Assembly: GCA_016287555.1 (NCBI GenBank)
Contig: JAEFAK010000013.1
Coordinates: 1 to 16,656, forward strand
Reading direction: 5' to 3'
Length of the DNA stretch: 16,656 nucleotides
Origin: Oscillospiraceae bacterium
GTDB taxonomy: Bacteria; Bacillota; Clostridia; Oscillospirales; Oscillospiraceae
Shown: one piece after another, positions 5,690 through 13,139 of the stretch
How positions within the stretch are numbered: position 1 is the first letter of the stretch
How the letters are laid out: the number at the start of each line of letters is the position of its first letter
Made by a program: the position numbers and the translations under genes
The notes under the pieces: generated by a model
Told to the model about the DNA's origin: nothing
Databases searched by the model: none
Seen by the model: only the letters and a program-made list of their open reading frames with translations

Positions 5690-8122
5690 ATGAAAAATAG
5701 GCCGAAGAAAAAAGCCGCGCCGGAGACGAAAGCTCTCCGCCGCAGGGCCATACCGGTGCTCGAAACGCCGCCGGAAACGGGGCTCAGCCGCGCTCAGGTC
5801 GAGGAGAGACTTGAGGGGGGCTGGGCGAATACGCCCGTCAAGTCCCCGACGAGGTCTGTCGGGCGCATCATACGCGACAACGTGCTGACGTACTTCAACC
5901 TCGTATTCGCCGTTCTCGCCGTCCTCGTGCTGATAGCGGGAGGCGTGCGCGATCTGCTCTTCGTCGTCGCGGTCATCATAAACACGCTCATCGGCATCGT
6001 TCAGGAGCTGCGCTCGAAGAAGACTCTCGATTCGCTCTCGCTCGTCGCCGCCCCGAAGGCGACGGCCGTGCGCGACGGCGTCGAGGTCGGCGTTCCTGCG
6101 GCCGAGCTCGTGAGGGACGACGTCGTCGTCTTCTCCGCGGGCGACCAGATATATGCCGACGCCGTCGTGCTGACGGGCGATCTGCAGGTCAACGAGGCGC
6201 TGATAACCGGCGAGGCCGACGAGATCCCCAAGACGCCGGGCAGCAGTCTGCTCTCCGGCAGCTTCGTCATATCCGGGCAGTGCCGCGCGAGGCTCACGAA
6301 CGTCGGGCCGGATTCCTTCGCCTCCCGCCTCACGCTGGAGGCCAAGCGCCACCAGAAGGCGACCCAGTCGGAGATGATGAGCAGCCTGACCAAGCTCGTC
6401 AAGGTCATAGGCCTCATAATAATCCCCGTCGGGATAGTGCTGTTTCTCAACCAGTATCTGCGGCTTCACATGACGTGGAACGACTCCGTCCTCAAGACGG
6501 TCGGCGCGCTCGTCGGAATGATCCCGGAGGGGCTGTATCTTCTGACCAGCATAGCCCTGGCCGTATCCGTCATAAGGCTGGCTCAGCGGCGCACGCTAAC
6601 GCACGATCTCGCCTGCATCGAGACGCTCGCGCGCGTCAACGTCCTCTGCGTGGACAAGACCGGGACGATAACCGAGCCGGAGATGCTCGTGGAAAACGTC
6701 GCGCTCCTGAGTCCGGACAGATTCATAATGAGCGACGTGCGCATGCTCATGGCGGACCATACCGCCGCCCACGCGCGCGACAACGAGACGGAAAAGGCGC
6801 TGGCGGCGTATTTTAACGACGCGCCCATGCGCCGCGCGACGGGCATAATCCCCTTCACCTCCAAGACCAAGTACGCCGGGACGGTATTCGAGGACGGCGA
6901 GACCTATCTCATCGGCGCGCCGGAGATACTGCTCGGGGAGCGCTTCGCCGACTGGGAGGACGAGCTCGAGCCCTATTACGAGACGGGCTGCCGCCTGCTC
7001 ATGCTCGTCATGTACGACGGGCCGCTCGAGACGGAGATCCCGGATGGGAACAAGGTCCTGCCGATCGCGATCATCTGCCTGACCAACAGGATACGTGACA
7101 ACGCGAAGGAGACCTTCGAATTCTTCCGCCGTCAGGGCGTCCGGATAAAGGTCATCTCCGGCGACAACGCGCGCACGGTCTCCGGCATAGCGATAAAGGC
7201 CGGAGTCGAGGGCGCGGAGCACTATATAGACGCGCGCGAGCTCGACACAGACGAAAAGCTCCGCGACGCCGCCGTCAGATACACGGTCTTCGGGCGCGTG
7301 ACGCCCGAGCAGAAGCGCAGGCTCGTCCGCGCGCTCAAGGCCGCCGGCAATACCGTCGCCATGACGGGCGACGGCGTCAACGACGTGCTCGCCCTCAAGG
7401 AGGCCGACTGCAGCGTCGCCATGGCCTCGGGAAGCGACGTCGCCTGCCAGGTCTCGCACATAGTTCTGATGGATTCGGATTTCGCCGCGATGCCGAGCGT
7501 CGTCGCCGAGGGGCGGCGCGTCATCAACAACATCGAGCGCAGCGCGGCGCTCTTCCTGCAGAAAAACATCTTCTCGATGATAATGGCGCTGCTCTCGCTC
7601 GCGGCGGGCTTCATGTACCCCGTCGAGGCGACGCAGCTTTCGCTGTTCAGCACGTTCGCGATAGGCGTGCCGAGCTTCGTGCTCGCGCTCGAGCCGAGCA
7701 CGGGCCCGGTCCGCGGCAGATTCCTGCGAAACGTCCTGCTGCGCGCCGCTCCGGCGGGCGTGGCCTACGTCATTCTGCTCCTCGGTGTCATCGCCTTCGG
7801 CGAGGTCTTCCATATAGAGAAGACGCAGGTCTCGACGATATGCGCGATGCTGCTGACCGTCGCGGGCATGGTCGTCGTATTCCGGCTGTGCAGGCCGTGG
7901 ACGAAGATACGCAAGCTGATGTTCTGGCTGCTCTGCGCCGCGATAGTCTTCAGCTGCTTCTTCATGCGCTGGTGGTTCCGGCTCGACGCGCCGCAGCTGA
8001 GCTCGCTGCTCATCCTCGCGACGTTTTCGCTGCTGACCGCTCCGCTCATAGACTGGCTCTATAAACTCATGGACAGGGCGCTTCTCGCCCTAAGCCGCAG
8101 GAAAGGAAAAAAAGCGACATGA
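5690..8122 (+). CDS. CtpE/Exp7-like P-type cation-translocating ATPase
   Basis: 810-aa membrane pump of the P2-like (CtpE/Exp7) group; the mycobacterial member CtpE transports Ca2+, so Ca2+ is a reasonable but unproved substrate. Visible: basic N-terminus, membrane helices at about 63-105, actuator TGEA (173-176, this group's variant of TGES), PEGL in the fourth helix (Pro279), phosphorylation Asp322 in DKTGT, hinge TGDGVNDVLALKEADCS (Asp561), and six C-terminal helices from about 620. There is no HMA domain or CPC site, so it is not a heavy-metal pump. ATG 5690 is the only Met near the family's usual start, but it lacks a ribosome binding site and sits just downstream of a -10 box. Its stop overlaps the murT start (ATGA), so it heads a four-gene operon. 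Confidence 0.85.
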   Translation: MKNRPKKKAAPETKALRRRAIPVLETPPETGLSRAQVEERLEGGWANTPVKSPTRSVGRIIRDNVLTYFNLVFAVLAVLVLIAGGVRDLLFVVAVIINTLIGIVQELRSKKTLDSLSLVAAPKATAVRDGVEVGVPAAELVRDDVVVFSAGDQIYADAVVLTGDLQVNEALITGEADEIPKTPGSSLLSGSFVISGQCRARLTNVGPDSFASRLTLEAKRHQKATQSEMMSSLTKLVKVIGLIIIPVGIVLFLNQYLRLHMTWNDSVLKTVGALVGMIPEGLYLLTSIALAVSVIRLAQRRTLTHDLACIETLARVNVLCVDKTGTITEPEMLVENVALLSPDRFIMSDVRMLMADHTAAHARDNETEKALAAYFNDAPMRRATGIIPFTSKTKYAGTVFEDGETYLIGAPEILLGERFADWEDELEPYYETGCRLLMLVMYDGPLETEIPDGNKVLPIAIICLTNRIRDNAKETFEFFRRQGVRIKVISGDNARTVSGIAIKAGVEGAEHYIDARELDTDEKLRDAAVRYTVFGRVTPEQKRRLVRALKAAGNTVAMTGDGVNDVLALKEADCSVAMASGSDVACQVSHIVLMDSDFAAMPSVVAEGRRVINNIERSAALFLQKNIFSMIMALLSLAAGFMYPVEATQLSLFSTFAIGVPSFVLALEPSTGPVRGRFLRNVLLRAAPAGVAYVILLLGVIAFGEVFHIEKTQVSTICAMLLTVAGMVVVFRLCRPWTKIRKLMFWLLCAAIVFSCFFMRWWFRLDAPQLSSLLILATFSLLTAPLIDWLYKLMDRALLALSRRKGKKAT

Positions 8123-9483
8123 GATTTATCTGTCTTTTCATCGGCAAGACCGTGACGTTCCTTCTGCGCCTTCTCGGGCGCAAGGGGACATACCTCTCCG
8201 GCAAGATAGCGCTCAAGCTCTGCCCGGACTTCATCGCGCGGGTAAAAAAGCCAGCGAAGGTCCTCGCGGTGACGGGAACGAACGGGAAGACGACCGTCAC
8301 GAACCTTATAAGCGACGCTCTCGATTCGACGGGGGTCAAGGTCCTCTCCAACCGCTACGGCTCGAACATAGCCGCCGGCGTCGCCTCCGCGCTCATCGAG
8401 GGCTCGACGCTGCTCGGCAGGCCGAAGTACGACGTCGCCGTCCTGGAGTGCGACGAGCGCAGCGCGAGGCTCATCTTCCCCGGCCTCAAGCCGGACCTCA
8501 TCCTCATAACGAATATCTTCCGCGACTCCATGCGCCGCAACGCGCACCCGGAGTATATCGCCGATTTCCTGACCTCCGGCATCCCGGAGGGGACGGAGCT
8601 TCTCATAAACGCCGACGATCTCATATCCTGCTCCGTCGCGCCGAAGTGCCCGCGGACGTATTTCTCCTTCGCCCCGCAGCCCTTCGACCGCGCCCCGTGG
8701 GACAATATCGTCATGGACGTGCGCCTCTGCCCGGAGTGCGGCGCGGCGCTGGAATGGGATTTCCGCAGGTATAACCACATCGGCCGCGCGCACTGCCCGA
8801 AGTGCGGCTTCGCTTCGCCAGAGGCGGAGTTCAGGCTCGTCTCCGCCGATCCGGAGACGCTGCGCGGCGCCGTCGAGTTCGGCGGGAAAGAATACGGCAT
8901 CCGCCTGCACGGCACCGCCGCATATAATATGTATAACTCGCTGACCGCCATGGCCGCCCTCGTAAAGCTGGGCGTCGCGCCCGAGGACGCCGCGGCGGCG
9001 CTCGAGAAGGTGACGATAGTCAGCTCGCGCTACACGAACGAGACGCACGGGGGAAAAGAGCTCACCATGATCATGGCCAAGGGCCTCAACGCCGTCGCCT
9101 GCTCGCGCTCTTTCGACTTCGTCAGCAAGGCCGACGGGAAGAACACCGTCGTCCTCATGCTTGACGACGTGTTCGACCAGAAGGAGAGCTCGGAGAACAT
9201 CGCCTGGCTCTACGACGCGGATTTCGAGCTTCTGGCGGGGGATAACGTCGCGCGGGTCATCCCCGTCGGCGTGCGCCGATTCGACAGCCGCCTGCGCCTG
9301 CTGCTGGCCGGGGTCGACGATGAGAAGATCAGGCCCGCCGAAGGGCTCGGCGAGGCCGCAGCGGCCGTCGAACCCGGCGAATGCGGCCGCGTGTTCCTGC
9401 TCTACGAGCTTTACAGAGAGGCCGACGCGAGGCGGCTCTATGCCATGCTCGCGGAAAAGCTGGATAGGGAGGGCGCGAAATGA
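8119..9483 (+). CDS. murT: MurT-like Mur ligase (lipid II isoglutaminyl synthase, ligase subunit)
   Basis: 454 aa, close to the usual MurT length of about 440. MurT activates the alpha-carboxyl of D-Glu in lipid II with ATP, and GatD supplies ammonia, giving D-iso-Gln. Seen: hydrophobic N-terminal helix, ATP-binding GTNGKTT (53-59), the family segment ITNIFRDSMRR, a four-Cys zinc ribbon (C204, C207, C226, C229) inserted as in characterised MurT, and a C-terminal DUF1727-like domain with WLYDADFE. The segment usually AKNPxGFN reads AKGLNAVACSR, so the substrate or partner surface may differ. ATGA overlaps at both ends couple it to the ATPase and to the GatD-like gene. The fold is confident; standard lipid II amidation is less so, because the partner lacks catalytic residues. 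Confidence 0.85.
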   Translation: MRFICLFIGKTVTFLLRLLGRKGTYLSGKIALKLCPDFIARVKKPAKVLAVTGTNGKTTVTNLISDALDSTGVKVLSNRYGSNIAAGVASALIEGSTLLGRPKYDVAVLECDERSARLIFPGLKPDLILITNIFRDSMRRNAHPEYIADFLTSGIPEGTELLINADDLISCSVAPKCPRTYFSFAPQPFDRAPWDNIVMDVRLCPECGAALEWDFRRYNHIGRAHCPKCGFASPEAEFRLVSADPETLRGAVEFGGKEYGIRLHGTAAYNMYNSLTAMAALVKLGVAPEDAAAALEKVTIVSSRYTNETHGGKELTMIMAKGLNAVACSRSFDFVSKADGKNTVVLMLDDVFDQKESSENIAWLYDADFELLAGDNVARVIPVGVRRFDSRLRLLLAGVDDEKIRPAEGLGEAAAAVEPGECGRVFLLYELYREADARRLYAMLAEKLDREGAK

Positions 9484-10181
9484 AAATAGAGTATCTTTAT
9501 CCGGAGCTCGGAAACCTCTTCGGGGATTCCGCAAATATAAAATACCTGCGCGCCTGCCTGCCGGAGGCGGAGATAGTAATGACGAAGCTCGGCGAAAGGC
9601 CGGCATTCGCAGACGGTGCCGACCTGACCTACTGCGGCTCGATGACGGAGCGCGGGCAGGTCCGCGCGCTGGCCGAGCTGCGCCCCTGGCGCGAGGCGCT
9701 TGCCGAGAGGATAGAGGAGGGCGGCCGCTTCCTCATGACGGGCAACTCCTTCGAGCTGCTCGGCGAGGCGATAGAGGGCGGCGCGGAGCCGCTCGAGGGC
9801 CTCGGCATTCTGCCGCTGCGCGCGAAGACAGATCTGGCGCACAGAAAAAACTCCCTCATCCTCGCCCGCGCCGACGGCGTGCGCATAACGGGCTTCACGA
9901 GCCGCTTCTCCTGCGCCTTTCCCGGCGAGGGGCTCGCGGGTTTCGCCGAGCTCGAGCGCGGCATAGGCATCAATCCCGACGCGAGCTTCGAAGGCGTAAG
10001 GAAGAACAACTTCATCGGAACGTATATCCTCGGTCCCATCCTCGCGCTCAATCCCGACTGGACGCGCGTCCTGCTGCGCGCCATGGGATCGCAGGCCGAG
10101 CCCGCCTATCTCGAGGCGGCGGAGCAGGCTTACGCGGCGAGGCTGGCCGAATTTGAAGATACCAAAAGAAAGCTCGACTGA
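9480..10181 (+). CDS. GatD-like class I amidotransferase subunit, apparently without its Cys-His pair
   Basis: 233-aa CobB/CobQ-like glutamine amidotransferase domain next to murT, as GatD normally is. The N-terminal IEYLYPELGNLFGDSANI matches the GatD opening. GatD uses a Cys nucleophile in a VCGGYQxLG context; here the aligned segment reads MTGNSFELLG, with Gly88 at the Cys position and Asn-Ser for Gly-Gly. The catalytic His of GTYLHGP is Leu184 in GTYILGP. Both changes are clear codons in an intact frame with strong coding character, so decay is unlikely. It may be a non-hydrolysing scaffold for MurT, let MurT use free ammonia, or serve another reaction. GGGAGGG precedes the ATG, which overlaps the murT stop by four bases. 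Family good; activity doubtful. Confidence 0.8.
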   Translation: MKIEYLYPELGNLFGDSANIKYLRACLPEAEIVMTKLGERPAFADGADLTYCGSMTERGQVRALAELRPWREALAERIEEGGRFLMTGNSFELLGEAIEGGAEPLEGLGILPLRAKTDLAHRKNSLILARADGVRITGFTSRFSCAFPGEGLAGFAELERGIGINPDASFEGVRKNNFIGTYILGPILALNPDWTRVLLRAMGSQAEPAYLEAAEQAYAARLAEFEDTKRKLD

Positions 10182-10196
10182 AATAGGAGGCGCGAC

Positions 10197-10715
10197 ATGA
10201 CAAAGCAACCCATTTCCGTCACGACCCACGGCGGCGAGATGATAGCCGCGCTGCAGCGCTGCTCTTTCCTGACCGCAAAGGCGGACGGACGCGAGAACAC
10301 CATGGCCATCGGCTGGGGCACCGTCGGCATACTCTGGGGCAGGCAGGTCTTCATCTGCTACGTCCGCAAGAGCCGCTATACCCGCGAGCTGCTGGACAAA
10401 AACCCTGAATTCACGGTCAACATGCCCGTCGGCGACTATGACAGGAAGATATTTGAAGTTTGCGGCATGAAGAGCGGCCGCGACGTCGACAAGACGGCCG
10501 AGGCGGGCCTCACCCTCGTCGAGGGGAGCAAGGTCTCCGTCCCAGCCATAGCGGAGCTGCCGATGACGCTGGAATGCAGGGTGCTCTATCGCCGCGAGCA
10601 GGACGTCGGTCTTCTCCCGCCGGAGATGAAGGAGAAGCTCTATCCCGGCGAGGATCCCGATTCCCACGTCGAATACGTCGGCGAGATACTCGACGCCTAT
10701 ATCGTCAGGCAATAA
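10197..10715 (+). CDS. flavin reductase-like FMN-binding protein
   Basis: 172-aa protein of the flavin reductase-like (split-barrel) family. The pattern N-T-MAIGWGTVGILWGRQVFICYVRKSRYT (residues about 35-60) followed by EFTVNMP is the typical FMN-binding part, where the backbone and an Arg/Lys-Ser-Arg-x-Thr stretch hold the flavin phosphate. Members of this family reduce flavin with NAD(P)H or act as small flavoproteins for varied substrates; the substrate cannot be told. Start 10197 follows AGGAGG by 6 bases and lies 15 bases after the GatD-like stop, so it is the last gene of the operon. Its terminator has been split by an insertion sequence. Confidence 0.8.
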   Translation: MTKQPISVTTHGGEMIAALQRCSFLTAKADGRENTMAIGWGTVGILWGRQVFICYVRKSRYTRELLDKNPEFTVNMPVGDYDRKIFEVCGMKSGRDVDKTAEAGLTLVEGSKVSVPAIAELPMTLECRVLYRREQDVGLLPPEMKEKLYPGEDPDSHVEYVGEILDAYIVRQ

Positions 10716-10721
10716 ACGCAA

Positions 10722-10740
10722 AAAGAAAAGGCACGGGAGC
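10722..10740 (+). terminator. left half of an intrinsic terminator split by the IS
   Basis: A-rich run then ACGGG (10733-10737), AG, C. Joined to 12026 onward it forms the 5' arm of a hairpin: ACGGG pairs with CCCGT (12037-12041) and CGG across the junction with CCG (12034-12036). Alone it cannot fold. Confidence 0.5.
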
Positions 10741-10765
10741 TGAACAGCACCCCATTTGTTAGACA
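10741..10765 (+). repeat. IS left inverted repeat
   Basis: 25 bases starting TGAACAGCACCCCA and ending GTTAGACA. 19 of 25 positions match the reverse complement of the right end at 12001-12025. Confidence 0.85.
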
Positions 10766-10768
10766 GTA

Positions 10769-10777
10769 TGGTATACT
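10769..10777 (+). promoter_or_regulatory. extended -10 promoter of the IS transposase
   Basis: TGG followed by TATACT (10772-10777) just inside the left repeat, 24 bases before orfA. No clear -35 is seen at the right spacing in the repeat; bases outside the IS cannot supply it. Confidence 0.5.
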
Positions 10778-10800
10778 GGAAACAAGTGGGGTGTTGTTTT

Positions 10801-11151
10801 ATGCCAAAAGGGATACCGAACAAGAGATACACAGGCGAATTCAAGCAAAAAGTAGTAGAAACCATGATGCGTGAAAAGCTGAGCTACACAGAAGCAGCCC
10901 GGCAGTTCGAGGTGAGCAATCACAATCGGGTCGCGTCATGGGAAAGAATCTATCTCGAGGAAGGCCCACAAGGCCTGTACGTAGAGCGTCGAGGCCGAGG
11001 AAGTAAGGGACGGCCGCCGAAGAAGCTAAAGCCAGAGGTGGAAGAAGATCTTTTGGCAGAAGTGCAGCGGCTGAGAGCAGAAAACGACTACCTAAAAAAA
11101 TTGAATGCCTTGGTTGCCGAGAGGGTACGGCAAGAGAGAAAGCGAAAGTAA
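10801..11151 (+). CDS. IS3-family transposase OrfA (DNA-binding subunit)
   Basis: 116-aa OrfA with an N-terminal helix-turn-helix (about residues 8-50, YTGEFKQKVVETMM through SNHNRVASWERIYLEEG) that recognises the IS ends, a basic linker (RRGRGSKGRPPKKLK), and a C-terminal leucine-zipper-like helix (LLAEVQRLRAENDYLKKLNALV) for dimerisation. ATG 10801 is preferred: an in-frame TTG at 10756 lies inside the terminal repeat and upstream of the likely promoter. A GGGGTG about 9 bases upstream is a modest ribosome binding site. The A7 frameshift signal is in the zipper codons, as in other IS3 elements. Confidence 0.88.
   Translation: MPKGIPNKRYTGEFKQKVVETMMREKLSYTEAARQFEVSNHNRVASWERIYLEEGPQGLYVERRGRGSKGRPPKKLKPEVEEDLLAEVQRLRAENDYLKKLNALVAERVRQERKRK
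11094..11100 (+). other. programmed -1 frameshift site (A7)
   Basis: Seven A in the frame (CT)A AAA AAA within the Leu-Lys-Lys codons of orfA. Slipping back one base joins orfA to the orfB frame, which is open from this point to 11990, and gives the OrfAB transposase. This is the standard IS3-family arrangement. Confidence 0.8.
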
Positions 11152-11177
11152 TATGGGAACTAAGGCATAAACACAAG

Positions 11178-11990
11178 TTGTCGCTGTTGCTGGATGTTGC
11201 CGGCCTCCCTCGCAGCACATATTATTACTACACGAAGAAGCAGAAGAAGCCGGACAAATACGCAGAACTAAGAGAAGAGATCTGCGCTATAGTGGCTGAA
11301 AACAAGGGTAGATACGGCTACCGCAGGGTAACGCAGGAGCTTCGAAACCGAGGCTTTCATTACAACCATAAGCTGGTTATGAAGTTGATGAAGCAGATGG
11401 GTCTGAGCAGTAAGGTCCGCATGAAAAAGTACCGTTCTTACAAAGGTGAGGTTGGGAAGATTGCACCGAATCTTTTGGAGAGAGACTTCCATGCCGAGAA
11501 GCCAAACCAGAAGTGGGTTACCGACGTAACCGAGTTCTCCTTGTTTGGCGAGAAACTGTACTTGTCTCCCATTCTTGACCTGTGCAGCGAGGACTTGGTC
11601 AGCTATACGATTTCTGATCGCCCGGTGCTTGGCATGGTCACTACAATGCTGGAGAAAGCCTTTGAGACGATTCCGGATGGCACAGAGCTGATCCTCCATT
11701 CCGATCAAGGATGGCAGTACCAGCACAAACAATACCAAAGATTGCTGGAAGCAAAAGGTATACGCCAGAGCATGAGTCGAAAGGGCAACTGCCTGGACAA
11801 TGCTGTCATGGAGAATTTCTTCGGTCTTCTCAAAACAGAGCTGCTTTACTTACAGGACTTTGATTCCATTGCGCACTTCAAAAAGGAGCTCATCGACTAC
11901 CTCGACTATTACAATAACCGCAGGATCAAGTTAAAACTAAAGGGCCTGACACCTGTTCAATACAGATACCAGACCCTTCAGGTCGCTTAA
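11178..11990 (+). CDS. IS3-family transposase OrfB (DDE integrase domain)
   Basis: The OrfB frame gives 270 aa from a TTG at 11178, but it is open back to the A7 site, so the natural product is probably the OrfAB fusion. An HTH_21-like segment (ELREEICAIVAENKGRYGYRRVTQEL, described here by its ends ELREEI and RRVTQEL) precedes the rve-type catalytic core. All three acidic residues are visible: Asp in WVTDVTEF, Asp in LHSDQGWQY, and Glu in DNAVMENFFGLLK, with the family's DNA(V/P)-EsFF-like context and the C-terminal YNNRRIKLKLKGLTPVQY. No internal stop or deletion is seen, so the element may be active. Confidence 0.92.
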   Translation: MSLLLDVAGLPRSTYYYYTKKQKKPDKYAELREEICAIVAENKGRYGYRRVTQELRNRGFHYNHKLVMKLMKQMGLSSKVRMKKYRSYKGEVGKIAPNLLERDFHAEKPNQKWVTDVTEFSLFGEKLYLSPILDLCSEDLVSYTISDRPVLGMVTTMLEKAFETIPDGTELILHSDQGWQYQHKQYQRLLEAKGIRQSMSRKGNCLDNAVMENFFGLLKTELLYLQDFDSIAHFKKELIDYLDYYNNRRIKLKLKGLTPVQYRYQTLQVA

Positions 11991-12000
11991 TTAAATACTT

Positions 12001-12025
12001 TGTCTAACTTTTGGGGTTCACTTCA
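12001..12025 (-). repeat. IS right inverted repeat
   Basis: The reverse complement begins TGAAGTGAACCCCA and ends GTTAGACA, matching the left repeat at 19 of 25 positions. It lies 10 bases past the orfB stop. Confidence 0.85.
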
Positions 12026-12051
12026 GGTCTGGCCCGCCCGTTTCTCTTTTT
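12026..12051 (+). terminator. right half of the terminator split by the IS
   Basis: CCG (12034-12036), CCCGT (12037-12041) and a T-rich tail TTCTCTTTTT (12042-12051). These are the 3' arm and U tract of the hairpin whose 5' arm is at 10733-10740. With the IS between them the arms are 1.3 kb apart, so termination should be lost. Confidence 0.5.
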
Positions 12052-12066
12052 GCCGTCATCTCTCAA

Positions 12067-12095
12067 TTGCTATTATCAGGAATGTGCTGTATAAT
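12067..12095 (+). promoter_or_regulatory. promoter of the QueG-like cluster
   Basis: TTGCTA (12067-12072), 17-bp spacer, consensus TATAAT (12090-12095), about 43 bases before the first start codon. It lies 41 bases outside the IS, so it is a host promoter. No clear operator repeat is seen. Confidence 0.8.
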
Positions 12096-12137
12096 CAATA
12101 AAACACACTCCGCATACCCGACTGAGAGGTGAAGAGC

Positions 12138-13139
12138 ATGGGAATGCCCACGCTTGAAAAACAGATAAAGGATTATATCCTGACCGAATGTCATCAGGAG
12201 AAGGTCGGCATAGCCAGCATCGAGCGCTTCAATTCCGCGCCGAAGGGCATGCACCCGACGGATTTCCTCCCCGGCTGCAGATCGGTCATAATGTTCTGCA
12301 CGCGCCTGCCCGACGGCGCCGTGAACGCCGCCCTGCGGACGTACGAGGACCGCAACTTCGACGTGCACGGGCAGTACGGCATGTTCGGCTACGTCGGCAT
12401 CCCGAACTATAACCTGCTCTGGGCCTCCTACAAGGCCTCCCGCTTCATCGAGAAGATGACCGACGCCGTTTGCATGCCTATGACGATAGGTCCGACCCAC
12501 GGGGCGCCCATGCTCAGCATGCGCCACTGCGCCGTGGCGGCCGGCCTGGGGCAGTTCGGCTGGTGCAGCATAGTCCTGACGCCGGAGTTCGGCCCGCGCA
12601 ACAGGTTCGGCGGCCTGCTGACGACGCTCGAGCTCAAGCCCGACCCGATGATGGACGGAGAACGTCTGTGCGACTATGAAAGGTGCCACGTCTGCGAGAA
12701 GGTCTGCCCGACGGGCGCCATACCGCCATATAAGCCGGGGCAGGAGCGCGTCGTCGACTTCGGCGAAGGGCATATCGAGAAGTACAGCGGCATCAACTGG
12801 ACAAAGTGCAAGCTCGCCTGCGAGGGCAGCTACAAGGATTTCAATTACAGCGGCGACTACAACGAGATGGACCCCATCATGGAAAACCCCATCGACGAGG
12901 AGTTCGCGCCGACGCAGCGCTTCCGCACGAAGGCAGAGAACGTCTACCATAACTTCATCCAGCACCAGACCTCGTGGAAATGCGGCAACTGCCTGCAGTA
13001 CTGCCCGGTCGGCGCGTGGAAGGAACGCTTCCACGATACGGGCATTTCGAGCGTCAACGTCAACGAGTACATAGACGACTGCCCCGACGTTGATATGGAC
13101 GTCTATAACGGATACTACGGAGAGGGGGAGAAGAAATGA
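12138..13139 (+). CDS. QueG-like double [4Fe-4S] protein, paralog A
   Basis: 333-aa cytoplasmic iron-sulfur protein related to epoxyqueuosine reductase QueG and, more distantly, reductive dehalogenases. The stretch CAVAAGLGQFGWCSIVLTPE (about 133-152) corresponds to the QueG segment HAxAxRAGLGWxGKNTLLL, part of the cobalamin-binding nitroreductase-like fold. Cluster 1 is C178-x4-C183-x2-C186-x3-C190-P, with one more residue pair before the second Cys than QueG's CxxCxxCxxxCP. Cluster 2 is C282-x2-C285-x3-C289-P; its fourth ligand may be C224 or C228. QueG's C-terminal HEAT repeats and any TAT signal are absent. ATG 12138 follows AGAGGTG; an in-frame GTG at 12129 overlaps that site. It overlaps the next gene by ATGA. 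Reaction unknown; tRNA modification is unlikely given three tandem copies. Confidence 0.75.
   Translation: MGMPTLEKQIKDYILTECHQEKVGIASIERFNSAPKGMHPTDFLPGCRSVIMFCTRLPDGAVNAALRTYEDRNFDVHGQYGMFGYVGIPNYNLLWASYKASRFIEKMTDAVCMPMTIGPTHGAPMLSMRHCAVAAGLGQFGWCSIVLTPEFGPRNRFGGLLTTLELKPDPMMDGERLCDYERCHVCEKVCPTGAIPPYKPGQERVVDFGEGHIEKYSGINWTKCKLACEGSYKDFNYSGDYNEMDPIMENPIDEEFAPTQRFRTKAENVYHNFIQHQTSWKCGNCLQYCPVGAWKERFHDTGISSVNVNEYIDDCPDVDMDVYNGYYGEGEKK

Larger units (their letters stand above)
10741..12025 (+). mobile_element. IS3-family (IS150-like) insertion sequence, 1285 bp, apparently complete
   Basis: Bounded by 25-bp imperfect inverted repeats that begin TG and end CA, with orfA and orfB in a -1 relation, an A7 slippery heptamer and an intact DDE triad. 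Base use is clearly lower in G+C than the genes on both sides. No target duplication is visible: flanks are AGC on the left and GGT on the right. It sits in the terminator between the flavin reductase gene and the promoter of the next cluster, in the same orientation as both. Confidence 0.9.

Noticed and set aside
10738..12028. Target-site duplication around the IS
   Set aside because: Left flank AGC and right flank GGT do not match for 3 or 4 bases, also when the ends are shifted by one base.
12000..12030. Outward promoter at the right end of the IS
   Set aside because: TTGTCT could be a -35, but no -10-like sequence follows at 16-18 bp in the flank; the cluster has its own promoter at 12067-12095.
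12129..12137. GTG start for paralog A nine bases upstream
   Set aside because: It overlaps the Shine-Dalgarno of the ATG at 12138, and the added MKS has no support.
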